64,000 nt of DNA from an uncultured Lachnospiraceae bacterium (GTDB lineage: Bacteria; Bacillota; Clostridia; Lachnospirales; Lachnospiraceae), in assembly GCA_946552115.1 (NCBI GenBank), contig CAMNRH010000003.1:52428-116427 (forward strand), in the 5' to 3' direction. The notes beneath the pieces were generated by a model. That model saw only the letters and a list, made by a program, of their open reading frames with translations. It made no database searches and was not told the origin of the DNA. The first letter of the stretch is position 1; the number at the start of each line of letters is the position of its first letter. A program made the position numbers and the translations under genes. This document shows positions 53,634-62,618 of this stretch, in pieces.

Positions 53634-54821
53634 ATGCGTTTTTCTACGTTTTTGTTAAAATACGGGGAAATAGGAATTAAGGGCAAGAACCGCTATCTGT
53701 TCGAGGATGCGCTGGTTCGCCAGGTGCGAAGAGCCCTCTTGGATGTGGACGGAGAATTTCAGGTGTATAAATCTCAGGCGAGAATCTATGTGGATTGTGA
53801 GGGAGAATACGATTATGAGGATGCCGTCGAAAGGCTGAAAAGGGTGTTCGGACTTGTAGGAATCTGTCCGGTTGTAAGGCTTAAGGACGAGGGCTTTGAG
53901 GCGCTTAAAAAGGATGTTGTAGCTTATATGGATGAGACATATCCGGATAAAAGACTGACCTTTAAGGTTGAGACAAGGAGAGCAAGGAAATCCTATCCGA
54001 AGAACTCAATGGAGATTAGCCGGGACCTGGGAGAGGCTGTTCTTTCGGCTTTTCCGGATATACGGGTGGATGTACATCATCCGGACGTTATGCTGAATGT
54101 AGAGGTGAGGGCGGACGGAATTTATGTTTATTCCCAGGTTATTCCGGGCGCCGGCGGAATGCCGGTGGGAACGAACGGAAAAGCGATGCTTTTATTATCC
54201 GGAGGCATCGACAGTCCGGCAGCGGGCTATATGATTGCGAAGAGGGGTGTGGAAATTGAGGCCGTTTATTTCCATGCGCCGCCCTATACCAGTGAGCGTG
54301 CAAAGCAAAAGGTTTTGGATTTGGCGCGGATTGTTTCCGGTTATTCGGGTCCGATGAAGCTTCATATTGTGAATTTTACAGATATTCAGCTTTCTATTTA
54401 CGAACAGTGTCCGCACGATGAGCTGACAATTATCATGCGCCGTTATATGATGCGGATTGCAGAGCATTTTGCCGGGAAGAGCGGATGTCTGGGACTGGTT
54501 ACGGGGGAGAGTATCGGTCAGGTGGCAAGCCAGACAATGCAGAGCCTCGCTGCGACGAACGACGTATGTACGCTTCCGGTGTACCGTCCGCTGATTGGTT
54601 TTGATAAACGGGATATTGTTGAGATTGCAGAGAAAATAGGAACCTTTGAAACTTCAATTCAGCCTTTTGAGGATTGCTGTACAATTTTTGTCGCGAAGCA
54701 TCCGGTGACAAAGCCCAATATTGAGGTAATCCGCCGTTCGGAGGAAAAGCTTACAGGAAAGATAGAAGAGCTGGTACAGACAGCGCTTGATACGGCAGAA
54801 ACCGTAAAGGTCGGGGAATAA
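53634..54821 (+). CDS. thiI: tRNA 4-thiouridine synthase
   Basis: 395 residues: an N-terminal ferredoxin-like and THUMP domain (about 1-165) and a PP-loop ATPase domain with LLLSGGIDSPAAGYMIAKRG and GESIGQVASQTMQSL. The chain ends without the rhodanese domain of the enterobacterial enzyme, as in Bacillus, where the neighbouring NifZ desulfurase supplies sulfur. Confidence 0.95.
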   Translation: MRFSTFLLKYGEIGIKGKNRYLFEDALVRQVRRALLDVDGEFQVYKSQARIYVDCEGEYDYEDAVERLKRVFGLVGICPVVRLKDEGFEALKKDVVAYMDETYPDKRLTFKVETRRARKSYPKNSMEISRDLGEAVLSAFPDIRVDVHHPDVMLNVEVRADGIYVYSQVIPGAGGMPVGTNGKAMLLLSGGIDSPAAGYMIAKRGVEIEAVYFHAPPYTSERAKQKVLDLARIVSGYSGPMKLHIVNFTDIQLSIYEQCPHDELTIIMRRYMMRIAEHFAGKSGCLGLVTGESIGQVASQTMQSLAATNDVCTLPVYRPLIGFDKRDIVEIAEKIGTFETSIQPFEDCCTIFVAKHPVTKPNIEVIRRSEEKLTGKIEELVQTALDTAETVKVGE

Positions 54822-54844
54822 GAAAGAAAAAAAGGGAAGAAAAA

Positions 54845-54867
54845 ACGGACCCTCTGTCAGGGCCCGT
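54845..54867 (-). terminator. Terminator of the HPr-like gene
   Basis: Nine-base arms (ACGGACCCT / AGGGCCCGT, one mismatch) around CTGTC. On the minus strand the stem is followed by TTTTTT. Confidence 0.75.
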
Positions 54868-54872
54868 CTGTA

Positions 54873-55115
54873 CTACTCTCCGGATACAAGGTAATCTTTT
54901 AATGTGTCAAGAATGTTTCCCATATCTGCTTCGCTTGCATGAATATTAAGCTCAATCGGCTTTGACAGGTCTAAGCTGAAGATTCCCATAATAGATTTTG
55001 CATCTATAACATATCTGCCGGATACCAGATCGAAATCATAATCAAACTTTGTAATTGCATTTACAAAAGATTTTACCTTATCAATGGAATTTAAAGAAAT
55101 AAGTACTGTTTTCAT
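54873..55115 (-). CDS. HPr-family protein without the phosphorylatable histidine (Crh-like)
   Basis: 80 residues with the HPr fold pattern and the regulatory-serine segment AKSIMGIFSLDLS, like KSIMGIMSL around Ser46 of HPr. The N-terminal GxHARPA site that holds His15 is replaced by SLNSIDKVKSF, so it cannot take phosphate from enzyme I. Crh of Bacillus is the classic His-less, Ser46-containing HPr relative acting in carbon catabolite regulation. That role here is inference. AAGGAGG precedes the start. Confidence 0.8.
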   Translation of the reverse strand: MKTVLISLNSIDKVKSFVNAITKFDYDFDLVSGRYVIDAKSIMGIFSLDLSKPIELNIHASEADMGNILDTLKDYLVSGE

Positions 55116-55201
55116 TGGAAATATCCTCCTTGTTTCATGTTATATATTTATCTTAAGAGCATTGCGGGGAAAAGTCAAGGAAAACGTGAGGAGAAATAAA
55201 T

Positions 55202-56527
55202 ATGAAAAGAGCGGCGTTACACAATTTGGGATGTAAGGTAAATGCATACGAGACACAGGCCATGCAGGAGCTGCTGGAGGAGCATGGATATGAGATTGTT
55301 CCTTTCGGCGAGACGGCAGATCTTTATGTTGTGAATACCTGTACGGTGACAAATATAGCGGACAGAAAATCAAGGCAGATGCTTCATAAGGCGAGAAAAA
55401 TGAATCCGGAGGCTGTGATTGTGGCGGCGGGATGTTATGTTCAGGCGAAAGGAACACAGTCGGATTCGGAGATTGATATTGTAATCGGGAATAACAGGAA
55501 GAAGGATTTGATTGCTGTTCTTGAGGAATATGAGGCGGAGAGAAAAAATGCGTGTCAGCCACAGGAAGGGGAAAAGGGAAAAAGGCCGGATACAAAGGTA
55601 GAGCTTTTGAATATGAGCATGGAGAGGGAGTATGAGGAGCTTTCGTTAAGCCGTACGGCGGAGCATACAAGGGCTTATATAAAAGTACAGGACGGCTGTA
55701 ATCAGTTTTGTTCCTATTGTATCATTCCCTATATGAGGGGGCGCGTAAGAAGCCGCGGAAGCGACAGGGTGTTAAAAGAGGTACACAGACTGGCGGAGCA
55801 TGGGTATAAGGAGATTGTGCTTACGGGAATTCACCTGAGCTCCTATGGGATGGACAGGGATGAGGATTTGCTTTCTTTAATCCGAAAGGTGCACGGTGTG
55901 GAGGGACTCAGGAGAATTCGTCTGGGCTCTCTGGAACCGGGAATTATTACGGAAGAGTTTGTAAGAGGGATAAGTGCTCTCCCGAAGGTATGTCCCCATT
56001 TTCATCTCTCTCTTCAGAGCGGATGTGATGAGACATTAAAGAGAATGAATCGGCGCTATACGGCGGAAGAATACAAAAGAAAATGCGGGCTGCTTCGGAA
56101 ATATTATGAAAATCCGGCGCTTACGACAGACGTGATTGTCGGGTTCCCGGGTGAGACAGAGGAAGAATTTGCCCTTTCGAAAGCGTTTATAGAGGAAATT
56201 AATTTTTATGAGACTCATATATTTAAATATTCGAGACGGGAGGGAACAAAAGCGGCCTCTTTTTCAGGACAGCTTCCCGAGACTGTAAAAGCGGCAAGGA
56301 GCGGTGAGCTGATCAGGCTTGGAAAGAAGAAGCAGGAGGCATATGAGGAGAAATTTATCGGCACGGTTCAGGAGGTGCTGATGGAAGAGGCTGTGGAAAC
56401 GAAAGACGGAATTTATCAGGTAGGTCATACGAGAGAATATGTTAAAATTGGACAGAAAACAAAGGAAAATCTGGTAAATCAGCTTATAAATGTAGAAATT
56501 AAGAATCATTTACAAATAATTCATTGA
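55202..56527 (+). CDS. mtaB: tRNA ms2t6A37 methylthiotransferase
   Basis: 441 residues. N-terminal UPF0004 domain with HNLGCKVNAYETQAM and VVNTCTVTNIADRKSRQ, the radical SAM CxxxCxxC motif in DGCNQFCSYCIIPYMRGR, and a C-terminal TRAM domain. The NAYE and TVTNIADRK segments are those of MtaB rather than MiaB or RimO. It adds a methylthio group to t6A37 of tRNA. Confidence 0.93.
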   Translation: MKRAALHNLGCKVNAYETQAMQELLEEHGYEIVPFGETADLYVVNTCTVTNIADRKSRQMLHKARKMNPEAVIVAAGCYVQAKGTQSDSEIDIVIGNNRKKDLIAVLEEYEAERKNACQPQEGEKGKRPDTKVELLNMSMEREYEELSLSRTAEHTRAYIKVQDGCNQFCSYCIIPYMRGRVRSRGSDRVLKEVHRLAEHGYKEIVLTGIHLSSYGMDRDEDLLSLIRKVHGVEGLRRIRLGSLEPGIITEEFVRGISALPKVCPHFHLSLQSGCDETLKRMNRRYTAEEYKRKCGLLRKYYENPALTTDVIVGFPGETEEEFALSKAFIEEINFYETHIFKYSRREGTKAASFSGQLPETVKAARSGELIRLGKKKQEAYEEKFIGTVQEVLMEEAVETKDGIYQVGHTREYVKIGQKTKENLVNQLINVEIKNHLQIIH

Positions 56528-56552
56528 ATTTTAAGAAGCAATAAGGTAGAAT
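56524..56552 (+). promoter_or_regulatory. Sigma-A type promoter for ireB-ruvX-fur operon
   Basis: TTGAAT and TAGAAT with 17-base spacing, overlapping the end of mtaB and 32 bases before ATG 56585. Confidence 0.6.
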
Positions 56553-56584
56553 GATAGAGAAGTATTTTCGGAGGACGTGAGTAT

Positions 56585-56848
56585 ATGAAAGAGTTAAGCA
56601 ATACCCAGTTTTTTCAAGTAGAAAGCGCTCCACAAATTCAAGCAAAAGATATACTTGAGATTGTGTACAAGGCACTGAGTGAAAAAGGTTATAATCCGGT
56701 CAATCAGGTGGTAGGATATATTATGTCGGGCGACCCGACTTATATTACGAGCTATAATGGGGCAAGAAGTCTGATTATGAAGATGGAGCGGGATGAATTA
56801 GTAGAAGAGATGCTTAAGACGTATATCAAGCATAACGGCTGGGTATAA
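56585..56848 (+). CDS. ireB: IreB-family regulatory phosphoprotein (DUF965)
   Basis: 87 residues, the usual family length. QAKDILEIVYKALSEKGYNPVNQVVGYIMSGDPTYI is the conserved core. In Enterococcus IreB is phosphorylated by the PASTA kinase IreK and influences cell-wall stress responses. Order ireB-ruvX-DUF1292 is standard in Clostridia. Confidence 0.93.
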   Translation: MKELSNTQFFQVESAPQIQAKDILEIVYKALSEKGYNPVNQVVGYIMSGDPTYITSYNGARSLIMKMERDELVEEMLKTYIKHNGWV

Positions 56849-56851
56849 TAT

Positions 56852-57283
56852 ATGAGAATTATGGGGCTTGATTACGGTTCAAAGACCGTAGGGGTAGCAG
56901 TGAGCGACCCGCTGGGAATTACGGCCCAGGGAGTTGAGACAATATGCCGTAAGGAAGAGAATAAGCTCAGAAAAACCTGCGCGCGCATAGAAGAGCTGGT
57001 GCAGGAGTACGGCGCGGAGAGGCTTGTTCTTGGACTTCCGAAGCATATGAACGGTGATATTGGAGAACGTGCGGAACAGACAATAAAATTCGCGGAGATG
57101 ATAGGCAGACGGACAGGGCTTGCGGTAGAGATGTGGGACGAGCGTCTGACGAGTGTTTCTGCTGAAAAAATTCTGATTGAGAATAGGGTGAGAAGAGAAG
57201 ACCGCAAGAAATATATAGATAAAATTGCGGCAGTTTTTATATTGCAGTCATATTTGGATTCGCTTCGCAATGATGTTAGCTGA
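56852..57283 (+). CDS. ruvX: Putative pre-16S rRNA nuclease/Holliday junction resolvase YqgF
   Basis: 143 residues. [40 protein letters not shown] and [14 protein letters not shown] are the RNase H-fold motifs of YqgF/RuvX. The ATG comes three bases after the ireB stop. Confidence 0.94.
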   Translation: MRIMGLDYGSKTVGVAVSDPLGITAQGVETICRKEENKLRKTCARIEELVQEYGAERLVLGLPKHMNGDIGERAEQTIKFAEMIGRRTGLAVEMWDERLTSVSAEKILIENRVRREDRKKYIDKIAAVFILQSYLDSLRNDVS

Positions 57284-57311
57284 GATGTCGGTATAAGGAG
57301 CAGGTAAGGCT

Positions 57312-57572
57312 ATGGAGAAAATTACATTTACGTCTGAGGAAATGCAGGAAAAAGAGGAGTTTTATGTACTCGAGCAAACAAAAATTAATGGGATATCTTA
57401 TATTCTCGTGACGGATTCTAAGGATGACGATGCGGAATGTTTGATTTTAAAGGACACATCAGAGGAAAAAGAGGAAGAGGGCATCTATGAGGTTGTGGAG
57501 GACGAGGAAGAGCTTTCATCAATCGCGAAAGTGTTTGAGGAGCTTTTAGAGGATGTGGAGATTGAAAGGTAA
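57312..57572 (+). CDS. DUF1292 protein
   Basis: 86 residues, very acidic, with FYVLEQTKINGISYILVTDSKDDDAECLILKD-type beta core, typical of DUF1292 (YrzB-like). Function unknown. It always sits between ruvX and fur in this gene order. Confidence 0.9.
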   Translation: MEKITFTSEEMQEKEEFYVLEQTKINGISYILVTDSKDDDAECLILKDTSEEKEEEGIYEVVEDEEELSSIAKVFEELLEDVEIER

Positions 57573-57577
57573 GTAAA

Positions 57578-58063
57578 ATGTCAGTCAGTCAGAAAGAATT
57601 TAAAGAAATGCTAAAGAAAAAGGGGCTTAAGATAACGAATCAGCGGCTGCTTGTATTGGAGGTACTTGCGAATAACCGTGACAGACATATGACCGCGGAG
57701 GATATCTATGAGCTTGTAAAGGAGGATTACCCGGAGATTGGGCTGGCGACGATTTACCGGACAGTGCAGCTGTTGTTAGAGATGCAATTGGTGGACCGTA
57801 TCAATCTGGATGATGGATGTGTGAGATATGAAATTGGGGAAGATACGTACGGAGATACGAGTGTGAAGCATCATCATCATCATTTGATATGCAGAGACTG
57901 TGGAAAGGTGCTGTCTTTTAAGGATGATCTCTTAGAGAAGTTAGAGCGTCATATTGAGGAGGAGACAGGCTTCCATGTGTTGGATCACGAATTAAAGTTC
58001 TATGGACAGTGCAGGGAGTGCCGGAAAAAACAAAATCAGAACGGAAAACACGCGGAGGTGTAA
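57578..58063 (+). CDS. Fur-family transcriptional regulator
   Basis: 161 residues. N-terminal winged helix with KKKGLKITNQRLLVLEVL, LATIYRTVQLL as recognition helix, then the metal-binding VKHHHHHLICRDCGKV and the zinc pair QCRECRKKQ. It could be Fur, PerR or Zur; residues do not decide which metal is sensed. Confidence 0.92.
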   Translation: MSVSQKEFKEMLKKKGLKITNQRLLVLEVLANNRDRHMTAEDIYELVKEDYPEIGLATIYRTVQLLLEMQLVDRINLDDGCVRYEIGEDTYGDTSVKHHHHHLICRDCGKVLSFKDDLLEKLERHIEEETGFHVLDHELKFYGQCRECRKKQNQNGKHAEV

Positions 58064-58065
58064 AT

Positions 58066-59733
58066 TTGAAAAAAGAGAATAGTGGAAGTATGAAGATCAT
58101 TCCGCTCGGAGGATTAGAGAAGATTGGAATGAATATTACTGCCTTTGAATACGAAGACAGTATTATTGTTGTGGACTGCGGTCTGTCATTTCCTGAGGAC
58201 GACATGCTGGGAATTGACCTCGTGATACCGGATGTTACGTATCTTAAGGACAATATCCAGAAAGTAAAGGGATTTGTCATCACTCACGGCCATGAGGATC
58301 ATATCGGGGCGCTGTGCTATACGCTCCGGGAAATGAATCTTCCCATCTATGCGACAAAGCTTACGATGGGAATTATTGAGCGGAAATTAGGGGAGCACAA
58401 TCTGCTCCGAAGCACAAGGAGAAAGGTTGTAAAGCATGGACAGTCTATTAATCTTGGGCAGTTTAGAATAGAATTTATAAAGACAAATCACAGTATTCAG
58501 GATGCGGCGGCGCTTGCCATTTATTCACCGGCAGGAATTGTCGTGCATACCGGAGACTTTAAGGTGGATTATACGCCGGTGTTTGGAGACGCCATAGATT
58601 TGCAGCGGTTTGCGGAAATCGGAAAGAAAGGCGTACTTGCGCTTATGTCCGACAGCACCAATGCGGAACGGCAGGGCTTTACTCAATCGGAGCGTACGGT
58701 GGGTGCGACTTTTGACCATTTATTTGCGGAGCACCATAATACAAGAATTATTATTGCGACTTTTGCATCCAATGTAGACCGTGTGCAGCAGATTATTAAT
58801 TCCGCCTGCAAATACGGGCGAAAGGTCGTGGTAGAAGGGCGCAGTATGGTGAATATTATCCAGGTTGCTCAGGAATTAGGGTATCTGGATGTGCCGGAAA
58901 ATACACTGGTAGAGATTGACCAGCTGAAAAATTATCCGCCGGAGAAAACCGTGCTTATTACGACCGGAAGCCAGGGTGAATCTATGGCGGCTCTTTCCCG
59001 TATGGCGGCGGACGTGCATAAAAAAGTATCGATTATGCCGGGAGATACGGTGATTTTCAGCTCCAATCCGATACCGGGCAATGAAAAATCAGTATCAAAG
59101 GTAATTAACGAATTGTCGGCGAAAGGCGCCAACGTTATTTTCTCTGACGCGCATGTGTCAGGACATGCCTGTCAGGAAGAGTTAAAGCTCATCTATTCAT
59201 TAGTAAGGCCTAAATACGCCATTCCGATTCACGGAGAATACCGCCACAGAAAGGCGAATGCAGGAATTGCCAGAGCACTCGGAGTTCCGAAAGAAAATAT
59301 TTTTATGCTTCAGTCGGGAGATGTGCTTGAGGTAAGCTCTGAAACGGCGAAAGTAGTCGATAAGGTGCATACCGGAGAGATACTCGTAGACGGTCTCGGC
59401 GTAGGGGATGTAGGAAATATCGTTCTTCGTGACAGACAGCATCTGGCGGAGGACGGAATTATGATTGTCGTGCTGACACTGGAGCGGGGAAGCAACCAGC
59501 TATTGGCGGGTCCGGATATTGTTTCCCGGGGCTTTGTCTATGTAAGAGAGTCCGAGGGGCTAATGGAAGAAGCAAGGCGGGTAGTTACCGACGCGGTAGA
59601 GGATTGCCTTAATCATCAGCGCAATGCGGACTGGAGTAAAATAAAGCTCGTAATACGGGACACGATGAATGAATTTATATGGAAGAAAACAAAGCGGCGG
59701 CCAATGATACTGCCTATTATTATGGACGTATAA
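58066..59733 (+). CDS. rnj: Ribonuclease J
   Basis: 555 residues. Metallo-beta-lactamase motif THGHEDHIGAL, DSTNAERQGFTQSE (beta-CASP), FASNVDRVQQII, TTGSQGESMAALSRMA and PIHGEYRH identify RNase J, the 5'-3' exo/endonuclease of mRNA decay. The start is TTG at 58066, six bases after GGAGGTG and just behind the fur stop. The ATG further up (58009) lies within fur. Confidence 0.95.
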   Translation: MKKENSGSMKIIPLGGLEKIGMNITAFEYEDSIIVVDCGLSFPEDDMLGIDLVIPDVTYLKDNIQKVKGFVITHGHEDHIGALCYTLREMNLPIYATKLTMGIIERKLGEHNLLRSTRRKVVKHGQSINLGQFRIEFIKTNHSIQDAAALAIYSPAGIVVHTGDFKVDYTPVFGDAIDLQRFAEIGKKGVLALMSDSTNAERQGFTQSERTVGATFDHLFAEHHNTRIIIATFASNVDRVQQIINSACKYGRKVVVEGRSMVNIIQVAQELGYLDVPENTLVEIDQLKNYPPEKTVLITTGSQGESMAALSRMAADVHKKVSIMPGDTVIFSSNPIPGNEKSVSKVINELSAKGANVIFSDAHVSGHACQEELKLIYSLVRPKYAIPIHGEYRHRKANAGIARALGVPKENIFMLQSGDVLEVSSETAKVVDKVHTGEILVDGLGVGDVGNIVLRDRQHLAEDGIMIVVLTLERGSNQLLAGPDIVSRGFVYVRESEGLMEEARRVVTDAVEDCLNHQRNADWSKIKLVIRDTMNEFIWKKTKRRPMILPIIMDV

Positions 59734-59738
59734 AGTTG

Positions 59739-59815
59739 GGGACGGGGTAAAATTAAAAAAACTCCGTCCCAAATTGCAATTAATGGTGTCCCGAATTGAA
59801 GAAAGGGGTGTCCCC
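59739..59815 (+). repeat. REP-like palindromes in the rnj-trmR gap
   Basis: GGGACGGGGT (59739-59748) pairs with ACTCCGTCCC (59761-59770), and a second GC-rich hairpin GGGG-TGT-CCCC lies at 59805-59815. The motif GTCCC recurs three times within 80 bases. The composition differs from all other gaps in the window and resembles the dispersed GGGAC/GTCCC palindromes seen in Clostridia. The second hairpin overlaps the trmR Shine-Dalgarno sequence. Confidence 0.55.
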
Positions 59816-59817
59816 AG

Positions 59818-60498
59818 ATGGACATGAGTGAGAGAATTGCTTCTTATATTCAGTCGTTGGAGAGTCCGGAGGGAGGACTTCTTGATGTGATTGAAAAGGA
59901 GGCTCTTGATGCATATGTACCGATTATCCGCAAGGAAACTCAGAGCTTTTTGAAGGTTCTTCTTATGATTAAGAAGCCGCTTAGAATTTTGGAGGCAGGG
60001 ACGGCGGTGGGGTTTTCGGCGATTTTAATGAGTGAATATATGCCGGAGAACGGAAAAATTACTACGATAGAAAATTATGATAAAAGGATTCCGGTTGCCC
60101 GTGAGAATTTCAGGCGTGCCGGAAAGGAGAAAGAGATTACTCTCATAGAGGGGGATGCTCTGGAAGTAATGAAAGCGTTAGAAGAACCCTATGATTTTAT
60201 TTTTATGGATGCGGCAAAGGGGCAGTATATTCACTATTTGCCTGAGGTGCTCCGGCTTCTTTCAGACGGCGGGATTTTGATGTCGGATAATATTTTTCAG
60301 GACGGCGATGTGATGGAGTCCCGTTTTGCGGTGGAGCGGCGCAATCGCACAATTCACAGCCGTATGAGGGAATATCTTTATGAGCTTAAGCATCATGAAC
60401 GTCTCCAGACCTCAATACTTTCGATTGGGGACGGGGTAGCGCTCAGTGTAAAGCGATGCGGTGACAGCGGATACGGCAAAGGAGAAAAGAAAATATGA
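59818..60498 (+). CDS. trmR: tRNA 5-hydroxyuridine O-methyltransferase (YrrM-like)
   Basis: 226 residues of the COG4122 O-methyltransferase family: LEAGTAVGFSAILMSEYM (SAM loop), TTIENYDKRIPVARENF, FIFMDAAKGQYIHYL (metal aspartate) and SDNIFQDGDV. B. subtilis YrrM/TrmR methylates ho5U34 of tRNA and is encoded next to U32 proteins, the same arrangement as here. The start ATG 59818 follows AAAGGGGTG. Confidence 0.87.
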   Translation: MDMSERIASYIQSLESPEGGLLDVIEKEALDAYVPIIRKETQSFLKVLLMIKKPLRILEAGTAVGFSAILMSEYMPENGKITTIENYDKRIPVARENFRRAGKEKEITLIEGDALEVMKALEEPYDFIFMDAAKGQYIHYLPEVLRLLSDGGILMSDNIFQDGDVMESRFAVERRNRTIHSRMREYLYELKHHERLQTSILSIGDGVALSVKRCGDSGYGKGEKKI

Positions 60499-61736
60499 AT
60501 AAGAGACGTCCGGAATTACTTATCCCGGCAAGCAGTCTGGAGGTTTTAAAGACGGCGGTTATTTTTGGGGCAGACGCGGTATATATCGGTGGGGAAGTCT
60601 TTGGACTTCGCGCGAAAGCAAAAAATTTTTCGCCGGAGGACATGAAAGAGGGGATTGCGTTTGCTCACACTCATGGAGTGCGGGTTCATGTAACAGTTAA
60701 TATTTTGGCGCACAATGAGGATCTTCCGGGGGTGGAGGATTATTTAAAGGAGCTTAAGGAAATGGGGCCGGATGCCCTGATTATAGCCGATCCGGCTGTT
60801 TTTCAGATGGCGAAAAGGATTTGTCCCGAGATAGAGCGCCATATCAGTACCCAGGCAAATAATACGAATTACGGGACATACCGTTTCTGGTGGGAGCTTG
60901 GCGCGAAACGGGTAGTTTCAGCAAGAGAGCTTTCGCTGGCGGAGATTAAGGAAATACGGGATCGGATTCCGCAGGAGATGGAGATTGAAAGCTTTATCCA
61001 TGGGGCGATGTGCATTTCCTATTCCGGGAGATGTCTTCTTAGCAATTTTTTTACCGGGCGGGATGCCAATCAGGGAGCCTGTACGCATCCGTGCCGGTGG
61101 AAATATGCGGTTGTGGAGGAGACAAGACCCGGAGAATATATGCCGGTTTATGAAAATGAGCGGGGGACTTATATTTTTAATTCCAAGGATTTATGCATGA
61201 TTGAGCATATTCCGGAAATGATAAAGGCCGGAATTAACAGTTTTAAGATAGAGGGGCGCATGAAAACGGCTCTTTATGTTGCGACGGTGGCAAGAACCTA
61301 CCGCAGAGCTATCGACGATTATCTTGAAAATCCCGAATTATATAAGAAAAATATGCCGTGGTATCTGGAACAGATTTCAAACTGTACCTACAGACAGTTT
61401 ACAACTGGATTTTATTTCGGAAAGCCCGGCGATGAAAGTCAGATTTATGACAACAATACTTATATAAAGGAGTATACGTATCTCGGTATTATTGGAGAGG
61501 AGAGAGACGGGCTGTACCGTATTGAACAGAAAAATAAATTTTCTGTCGGGGAGGAGATTGAGATTATGAAGCCGGACGGACGAAATATCAGTGTAACCGT
61601 GCGGCAGATTACGGATGAGAAAGGGAAAAATCAGGAGAGCGCGCCGCATCCGAAGCAAATCCTTTATGTCGGACTTAAGGGCGGCGTGGCCGAACGGTAT
61701 GATATATTAAGAAGAGAAGAGAATGAACCGGTGTAA
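60495..61736 (+). CDS. trhP: U32-family protein, tRNA ho5U hydroxylation (TrhP-like)
   Basis: 413 residues. N-terminal TIM-like domain (PELLIPASSLEVLKTAVIFGADAVYIGG), IHGAMCISYSGRCLLSNFFTGRDANQGACTHPCRW with the family cysteines, and SFKIEGRMKTALYVA. U32 'peptidases' of this branch (YegQ/YrrO) take part in prephenate-dependent hydroxylation of U34. The four-base overlap with trmR (ATGA) joins the hydroxylation and methylation steps. Confidence 0.9.
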   Translation: MNKRRPELLIPASSLEVLKTAVIFGADAVYIGGEVFGLRAKAKNFSPEDMKEGIAFAHTHGVRVHVTVNILAHNEDLPGVEDYLKELKEMGPDALIIADPAVFQMAKRICPEIERHISTQANNTNYGTYRFWWELGAKRVVSARELSLAEIKEIRDRIPQEMEIESFIHGAMCISYSGRCLLSNFFTGRDANQGACTHPCRWKYAVVEETRPGEYMPVYENERGTYIFNSKDLCMIEHIPEMIKAGINSFKIEGRMKTALYVATVARTYRRAIDDYLENPELYKKNMPWYLEQISNCTYRQFTTGFYFGKPGDESQIYDNNTYIKEYTYLGIIGEERDGLYRIEQKNKFSVGEEIEIMKPDGRNISVTVRQITDEKGKNQESAPHPKQILYVGLKGGVAERYDILRREENEPV

Positions 61737-61758
61737 ATATAATGCATCCGGAGTATGC

Positions 61759-61793
61759 GCTGCGCGGGTATTAAAAATACTCGCGCAGCTTTT
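61759..61793. terminator. Bidirectional terminator between trhP and sigK
   Basis: A 14-bp stem, GCTGCGCGGGTATT against AATACTCGCGCAGC (one G-U), loop AAA, followed by TTTT. It overlaps the last codons of sigK on the minus strand. Confidence 0.85.
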
Positions 61794-62388
61794 CTATGGC
61801 ACTTTTTTCAATTCTCGAAACGTAAGAACGAGAGATGCCAAGAAGATTTGCAATCTCTCGCTGTGTATATTCCTCTTCGTTATACAGTCCGTAGCGCATC
61901 TTAAGGACCAGACGTTCTCTTGGGGAAAGTTCAGCCTCCACCTTGTTATAAAGTGTCTGAATGTTTTCCTGTAATTCCACTTTCCTGTGGGCATCGTCCT
62001 CTTCTGTTTCGATGATATCAAAGAGCTGAATTTCATTGCCTTCCCGGTCCGTGCCGATTGGCTCGTAGAGAGATACCTCCCGGGAGGTTTTTCTTTTTGC
62101 CCTAAGATGCATGAGAACCTCGTTTTCAATACATCTTGCCGCATAGGTTCCAAGCCGCACGCTTTTGTCGGGGTCAAAGGTGACGACGGCTTTAATTAGT
62201 CCAATGGTTCCGATAGAGAGAAGATCCTCCGTATCGTCTGCGGCGGACTGATATTTTTTTACGATGTGGGCAACGAGGCGCAGATTGCGTTCAATAAGAA
62301 TGTGTTTTGCTTCGAGATCACCCTCCGTATATTTCTGCATATAATATCGTTCTTCTGCGGCTGTGAGGGGTTGGGGAAATGATTTCAA
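61771..62388 (-). CDS. sigK: Sporulation sigma factor K, no pro-sequence
   Basis: 205 residues. LIERNLRLVAHIVKKY, DLLSIGTIGLIKAV, TYAARCIENEVLMHLR, and the C-terminal helix-turn-helix EYTQREIANLLGISRSYVSRIEKSA. It is specific for late mother-cell genes. It begins MKSFPQPL, where Bacillus pro-SigK has about 20 further residues before FPQPL. The start is TTG at 62388, eight bases after AGAGGTG, and no other start lies upstream before an in-frame stop, so no pro-peptide is made. The gene is continuous, without a skin-type insertion. It indicates a spore former. Confidence 0.93.
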   Translation of the reverse strand: MKSFPQPLTAAEERYYMQKYTEGDLEAKHILIERNLRLVAHIVKKYQSAADDTEDLLSIGTIGLIKAVVTFDPDKSVRLGTYAARCIENEVLMHLRAKRKTSREVSLYEPIGTDREGNEIQLFDIIETEEDDAHRKVELQENIQTLYNKVEAELSPRERLVLKMRYGLYNEEEYTQREIANLLGISRSYVSRIEKSAIEKLREYF

Positions 62389-62417
62389 GAGAAAAGCACC
62401 TCTAGGCGTATTTGATA

Positions 62418-62445
62418 TAATCTATGATGAAACAGTTTTATTTGT
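62418..62445 (-). promoter_or_regulatory. Possible SigE/SigK-type promoter for sigK
   Basis: On the minus strand AC, 17 bases, then CATAGATTA, fitting the AC ... CATAnnnTA pattern of SigK-dependent (and partly SigE-dependent) promoters. It lies 30 bases before the sigK TTG. Confidence 0.45.
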
Positions 62446-62480
62446 GCTTTTCCAAAGAAAAATTTGTGAAATAATACCTG

Positions 62481-62509
62481 TTGCGTATACACGGAAGAAG
62501 TGCTATACT
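62481..62509 (+). promoter_or_regulatory. Sigma-A type promoter for the comM-family gene
   Basis: TTGCGT and TATACT with 17-base spacing, about 110 bases before ATG 62619. The leader has no recognisable motif. Confidence 0.55.
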
Positions 62510-62618
62510 AAATTTAATCTGTCAGATAACAGTCTTATTAAAAGTCTTATTTCACGCCGTTTCAGGCATGGTATCAAGAGGATTGTTTATCATTTTACAT
62601 AAGAAAAGAGGTGTAGGA

